From: Hymenoscyphus infarciens
Lineage: Eukaryota > Ascomycota > Leotiomycetes > Helotiales > Helotiaceae
Length of the DNA stretch: 63,274 bases
Assembly: GCA_001414345.1 (NCBI GenBank)
Contig: LLCB01000324.1
Coordinates: forward strand, 1 to 63,274
Direction: 5' to 3'
Part shown: positions 58,413 through 63,274 of the stretch, in pieces
Layout of the letters: each line of letters opens with the position of its first letter
Position numbering within the stretch: position 1 is the stretch's first letter
Position numbers and translations under genes: made by a program
Notes under the pieces: generated by a model
What the model saw: only the letters and a program-made list of their open reading frames with translations
The model's database searches: none
What the model was told of the DNA's origin: nothing

Positions 58413-60208
58413 ATGTCTCTCAACATCCCAAACGCCCCAAATGCCAACCTGTTCAAGCAGGGTTATCAAAAGTAAGTATCCTTCCCACTCTTCCACCCAC
58501 AGCAACTGATTCATTCTAGCTATGAATCCGAGGATGGCGCCGTTCTTCGAAATATCGACGCTTGTCGGACGATCACCTCGACCGTACAAACATCCTTAGG
58601 ACCTTATGGCCGAAATAAGATTGTCATCAACCATCTGCAGAAGATGATCCTCACCTCCGATGCTGCCACCATCCTCAGAGAACTCGATGTAGTCCACCCA
58701 GCCGCAAAACTGGTAGTTATGGCCAGTCAACAACAGGAAGCAGAAATGGGAGATGCCACAAATCTGGTTATCGTTCTCGCCGGAGAGCTCCTCAAGAAAG
58801 CAGAAGAGCTTCTGCGAATGGGTTTGAAGACCAGCGATGTGATTAGAGGATACGAGATGGCACAAAAGTTTGCTTTGGAAGAGCTTGAGAACTTGGTTGT
58901 TGACAAAGTGGAAGATATCAGATCAAAGGTTGAATTAAGCAAAGCCATCCGAACCGTTATTGCCAGCAAACAGAATGGAAATGAGGATTTCTTGGCAGAT
59001 ATGGTTTCCGAGGCAGTTTTGGCAGTTCTCCCAAAGAACCCCATTAACTTCAATGTCGACAATATCCGAGTGGTCAAGATCATGGGAGGAAGCTTGGACC
59101 AGAGCCGGGTGGTCAAAGGAATGGTTTTCGGACGTGAGCCAGATGGATCAGTCAAGAAGGCAGTTAGAGCCCGAGTTGGTGTCTTCTCATGCCCGATCGA
59201 TACCAGTCAAACCGAGACCAAAGGAACAGTTTTGTTGCACAACGCCAAGGAAATGTTGGATTTCACCAAGGGAGAGGAGAGCCAGCTTGAGACTGCCATC
59301 AAAGAGTTGTACGACTCAGGTATGCGAGTAGTGGTTGCTGGATCCACAGTGGGAGAGCTTGCTATGCACTACCTAAACCGATTTGGTATCCTCGTTATCC
59401 GAATTCTCAGCAAATTTGAACTCCGAAGATTATGTAGAGTGGTTGGCGCAACTCCTCTGGCTAGATTAGGAGCGCCAATGCCCGACGAGATGGGAAGTGT
59501 TGATGTTGTTGAGACACTTGAGATTGGTGGAGACCGAGTCACAGTTTTCAGACAAGAGAACGAGACCACAAGAACAGCTACCCTTGTCATCCGAGGTGCT
59601 ACACAAAACCACTTAGATGACATCGAGCGAGCGGTCGATGATGGAGTTAATGTTGTCAAGGCTATCACAAGAGACCCAAGACTGGTGCCTGGTGCTGGAG
59701 CCACAGAGTTGCAGTTGGTTGAGCGGATACAAACCTTTGGAGATAAAACCCCAGGTATTGCTCAGTATTCTATTCGCAAATTCGGAGAGGCCTTTGAGGT
59801 CATCCCCAGAACACTTGCTGAGAGTGCTGGTTTGGATGCTACGGAAGTTCTGAGCAGACTTTACACAGCCCATCACAAGCGGGATGACTGGACCACTGGT
59901 GTTGATATCGAGGTATGATAACCCATTTTCCCCCATCTACCACTGCATACTAAATAATCTTAGAATGATGACAACACCGGTACTCTAGACGCAAAAGATG
60001 AAGGAATTCTAGATTTGATGATCGCAAAGAGTTGGGCTATCAAGCTTGCCACCGAGGCTGCAAGAACCGTGCTTTCAGTTGATCAAATCATTGTCGCACG
60101 ACAAGCCGGTGGACCAAAGCCTCCTGGGCCAAACCCTGTAAGTTCATTTCCAGTAAAGCCACAAAAATGTATAGCTAATGTTTTTGTTAGAACTGGGATG
60201 AGGATTAG
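58413..60208 (+). CDS. CCT8: T-complex protein 1 subunit theta (CCT8)
   Basis: Subunit of the cytosolic chaperonin TRiC/CCT that folds actin and tubulin. Four exons: 58413-58471, 58520-59912, 59964-60137, 60191-60208; 547 aa. The N-terminus NIPNAPNANLFKQGY is specific for theta. Group II chaperonin motifs: TSLGPYGRNKIVINH, ILTSDAATILRELDV, EMGDATNLVIVLAGELL (nucleotide and Mg site), the apical domain, and LVPGAGATELQL with the DD/E-type C-terminal nucleotide pocket. The last exon encodes only NWDED and stop. Introns 48, 51 and 53 bp. Confidence 0.95.
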
Positions 60209-61918
60209 ATTTGTTAGCATAATGAGAGCGTGTCATGAATGTATAATAAAAACTAGATCCATGAAATACCCCCGAGAGATTTTTGAAATTTGAATTCCGG
60301 TCGTGATGAAGGTCGACGAGACATGTATTCTTCTTACCTCCAGTCTATTCGGTACCTGCCCCTCGATATCAAACTGCCCCATTTTAACCAAGCCTTAGCC
60401 AGAAAAGGTGGGTATGTGAAGTAGGACCTTTTTCTTTTCAAAAGTCTGAGTTTGCCCATACCTTTGGACCATGGAACAGATTCGTGCCTCCTCTACTTTT
60501 ATCGCTCTTATCGTGTACCTTACGGAGGTCTGGTTTAGAACGGGGTCAGAGGACTACTGACATGGTGAAGTCAGGGAAGTCCGGAAAGGAACGACCTCAA
60601 TCGAGACAAACCGAAAGCTTGAATGAGAGATGAGCGACCTTCACCGTGACAGCACAAGGCCCCTCTCCCGTCTTCCCTTTTCCAGTTTCCCTCAGCTGAC
60701 TCAAAATGGCTATGATACCTATTTCTAAATTTTTGTATACAAATGCTTGAAATTGAATCTTTCCTCAGGAGGACAGACATTCTCCCGGGGAAAATCAACG
60801 AGTCCATTTCTTTTTTCTCTCCTGTTTCGTTTTCACGGCCATAGAGCCTGCCTTTGAGGAGAGGGTAGTATTCAGTTTTTGGTCATCTCATCCCATCACC
60901 GCAGGATGTTTTCTCATCACTGTCTATCTGACCCTGGGTGGGAGGTTGGCGTATTTGGGTATTAGCTCGCACCAGAAGAGAAGGAGATCTGAAAAGGGGG
61001 TGCTACAATCCATATCTTGACCGGTTCGTGCCTTGCCTCCCGTCGTCATGGTATCATACCTAGTGGGCGATGCTAGCTTTGGGGGAAGGGGCAACGAGCT
61101 AGTCTAGTCGAGGCCTAGGTCGAAAGTCAAGGTCGAAGGAAGAAACGATTGTGACATACCTACCTTACCCTTCTTTAGGTATCTGCTCATCGTGCTACCT
61201 ACCTATTCAGAGGTTGTCAGCACATCATTAATACCCAACCGTTTCTTTATATCTATCGTTACTATTTCCCGGCCGTTTCTCTCTCCAAGAAATAAACTCG
61301 AAAGTCACCACACTCTCACTTGATGACAATGTCCCTTCCGTCTCTCAAAACAGGTTTTCAACATCCTTAAAACAAGCAGATGACGGAAATATTACGCTGC
61401 GAAGATACAAAGTGCAAGATGGTTTTTGTTCAAGGGCAGAGTGGGTGTGGAGTTCGTGGTCTCTGTATATTTTTTTCGTCGATGTTGGAGAGGTTAGTAG
61501 AGGATTTAAGTTGTAGAGGAAGAGGCCACAGCGTAGAGGAGACGGGAGTATCCATCTAGGGAGAAAACACTTTCCGGGAGATGCAAGAGAGTGAGAAGAA
61601 AGTTCCCAGAGAACGTACGTATCTTGACCAACTCCCTCGTTCCTTCTGCATCAACATCTCAAAAAGCACATGTGACGTGCGATTTGGGATCCCTCGCCAG
61701 GAAGACACTTCGCCCCTACCTTTCGACATTCCAATGAGTACAGTCTCTCCTCTTCAATCGCTCAGCCTCTTATGGTGCTTACAAAGTCCCAAAGATACTC
61801 TACTTCTCACCCTCTCTCTTCTAGAACACAGATAGACTCAAGGGATGCTTGATGCTACCAGTGATGTGATGAACTGGTGAATGATTGATTGGGCAACAGA
61901 CGCAATGATAAGACGGTC

Positions 61919-61970
61919 GAAGGGAGCATGAGACGAGCGAAGGGAACATGAGACGAGCGAAAAGAACATC
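61919..61970. repeat. 20-bp tandem repeat, about 2.5 copies
   Basis: CGAAGGGAGCATGAGACGAG followed by CGAAGGGAACATGAGACGAG and a partial third copy. Confidence 0.7.
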
Positions 61971-62384
61971 TATTCATAAAAGAATCTCCTTATTGTTGCT
62001 GGACCCGAAGTCAGCAAGCGAATTTTGGTTTCCTTGGACAAGTTGAAGTGGTTCCCCAAAACGACCTCTTAGGGCAGGATGCGATTCGACTTTCTTGGCT
62101 CTATTTGGGCCAGACGAAGTTCCAATTGATGAGGACAAGGCACGACATGAGCGTGGATTTCTTTGACAGGAACGAGGACTTGGCCCTTCAAAATGGGGAT
62201 GCGACCTCGGCAGGGGAGGAAGTAAGTCTTCGACCTTCAAGAGCACGGAAGTATCTAGGTAGTACATAGGTAGACTTTCAAAACCCAAAAACACCTCTGG
62301 CAAACCGGAAGGAGCGAGGGGTCACTGTGATATCAAGGGTATTGTTTACGATGTGCAACGTGAGCTTTTGGTTACCAAATCCGG

Positions 62385-62423
62385 CGCTCACGTGAGCGTC
62401 TTGGCCTAAGGTTCCAGGCCAAG
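62385..62423. repeat. E-box palindrome followed by a hairpin
   Basis: 62385-62398 is a perfect 14-bp palindrome centred on CACGTG. It is followed at 62400-62407 and 62416-62423 by CTTGGCCT / AGGCCAAG, an 8-bp stem with an 8-base loop. They lie within 60 bp of the boundary to the AT-rich tract. Confidence 0.6.
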
Positions 62424-62449
62424 GTCACCTCGATTATGGTGGCTGTTAG

Positions 62450-63274
62450 CGACCCTCTCGGACATTTTGGAAAATCAACTTTTTAGCATTTCAGCGTCTA
62501 AATATATTATAATTCAACGTCCTCTACTACCACCTTTTATACTTAAATATACTTTAAAGTTAAGAGAATTATATATTAAGGCTATTCGATTATACTAAAA
62601 TTATATATACTCGATTATTATAGAAGTTATAGTTATTAAAAAAATTAAAAATTTTAAAGTTCTTACTTTTATCTCTTCTACTACTACTACTTTTTATATA
62701 CTTATAGCTTTATAAATCTTAGTAATATAATATAGCTATTATATTATATATATTTACGTCTATTATAAGCTTAGCTTCTTTATTAGTAAAAGAGAGATTA
62801 TTTAATTAAACTAGTAGGTATTTATATTTATAAAAACTAAGAAGAATATTCTTAAAAGACTAAATTAGATATAAAGCGTCAATAGCTATAATAAATTATT
62901 CTTTTAAAGCTTTATAATAGCTAGCTATTTATAATTACTATTTATATTAAAAGAGTTTTAATTCTAAAACTAGTTAAATATATCTTAAACCTCGTTTATA
63001 TTCTCTAAACTCTTATATATATATATCTTATCTCTCTTTATATTAAAAAGAATAATCTATTCTTTATCTTAGTATTTAAGTCTATAAATTATATATATTA
63101 TTCTTTTAAATATACTTCTATATAGCTCTTTACTAGTAGTATATAATTAGTATTATTATAAGCTTCTAGATATATAGATTTATTACTATCTACTTATATA
63201 AAATACTAAGAGATTTTATTAGCTTTTTTAAACTATTTTTAGATTTTAGTTATAAAGTTCTCTCTTTAATTAAT
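62450..63274. other. RIP-mutated AT-rich tract running off the window
   Basis: Abrupt switch to AT-rich sequence with very few CpA/TpG, like the transposon at 1915-23235. No ends or coding domains identified. Confidence 0.65.

Larger units (their letters stand above)
60209..62440. other. 2.2-kb region without a supported gene
   Basis: Normal base composition, only short overlapping ORFs. It has pyrimidine-rich runs and CTACCTACC motifs near 61160-61205, and a 20-bp near-perfect tandem repeat (GAAGGGARCATGAGACGAGC) at 61919-61960. Could be an extended 5' region of a gene lost to the transposon tract on the right. Confidence 0.45.

Noticed and set aside
1..63274. tRNA or rRNA genes
   Set aside because: No cloverleaf with A and B boxes or rRNA-like sequence was recognised by eye; a covariance-model scan would be decisive.

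Overview
The window is nuclear DNA of a filamentous ascomycete (Pezizomycotina). Evidence: short GT-AG introns of about 46-134 bp, fungal gene families (DUF6536, CFEM, GH43, TIP41, NRPS-like reductase), and large AT-rich tracts nearly free of CpA/TpG, the footprint of repeat-induced point mutation (RIP). A helotialean or other leotiomycete host is a guess from gene content, not proven.

Layout. (1) Positions 84-23350 hold one broken NRPS-like thioester-reductase gene. It has a RIP-type stop, a 679-bp hAT-like MITE with 8-bp target duplication (1035-1713), and a 21.3-kb LTR retrotransposon (1915-23235, 5-bp target duplication). The retrotransposon contains two more LTR elements (4918-8168 and 14970-18871), and the second of these contains a fourth (16205-18606). 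The last part of the reductase frame resumes after the insertion and ends at 23350. (2) 23351-25800 is gene-poor, with a RIP-mutated relic. (3) 25802-38470: replication factor C subunit, a retropepsin-like ORF, a DUF6594 pseudogene, a secreted GH43 enzyme, a small unknown protein, a six-exon DUF6536 membrane protein with a GC-AG intron, and an AAA-ATPase relic. (4) 38800-40800 is a second AT-rich island with a mariner-like MITE and a 284-bp MITE inside a degenerate inverted-repeat pair. (5) 41289-60208 is a dense conserved block: a decayed fungal ORF, TIP41, Aurora kinase, ATP23, glutamate 5-kinase, a disordered nuclear protein, an AIM6-like phosphodiesterase, a CFEM membrane protein, an Nhp10-like HMG protein and CCT8. 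Three pairs are head-to-head (TIP41/Aurora, ATP23/PRO1, Nhp10/CCT8). (6) 60209-62440 is non-coding as far as I can see, and 62450-63274 enters another RIP-mutated tract.

The conserved genes serve unrelated housekeeping roles: DNA replication clamp loading, chromosome segregation, TOR/PP2A signalling, mitochondrial ATP synthase assembly, proline synthesis, protein folding and chromatin. I see no operon-like system. The most unusual content is the nested transposon stack inside a secondary-metabolism-type gene, and the roughly 6 kb of unexplained sequence downstream of the integrase in the outermost element.
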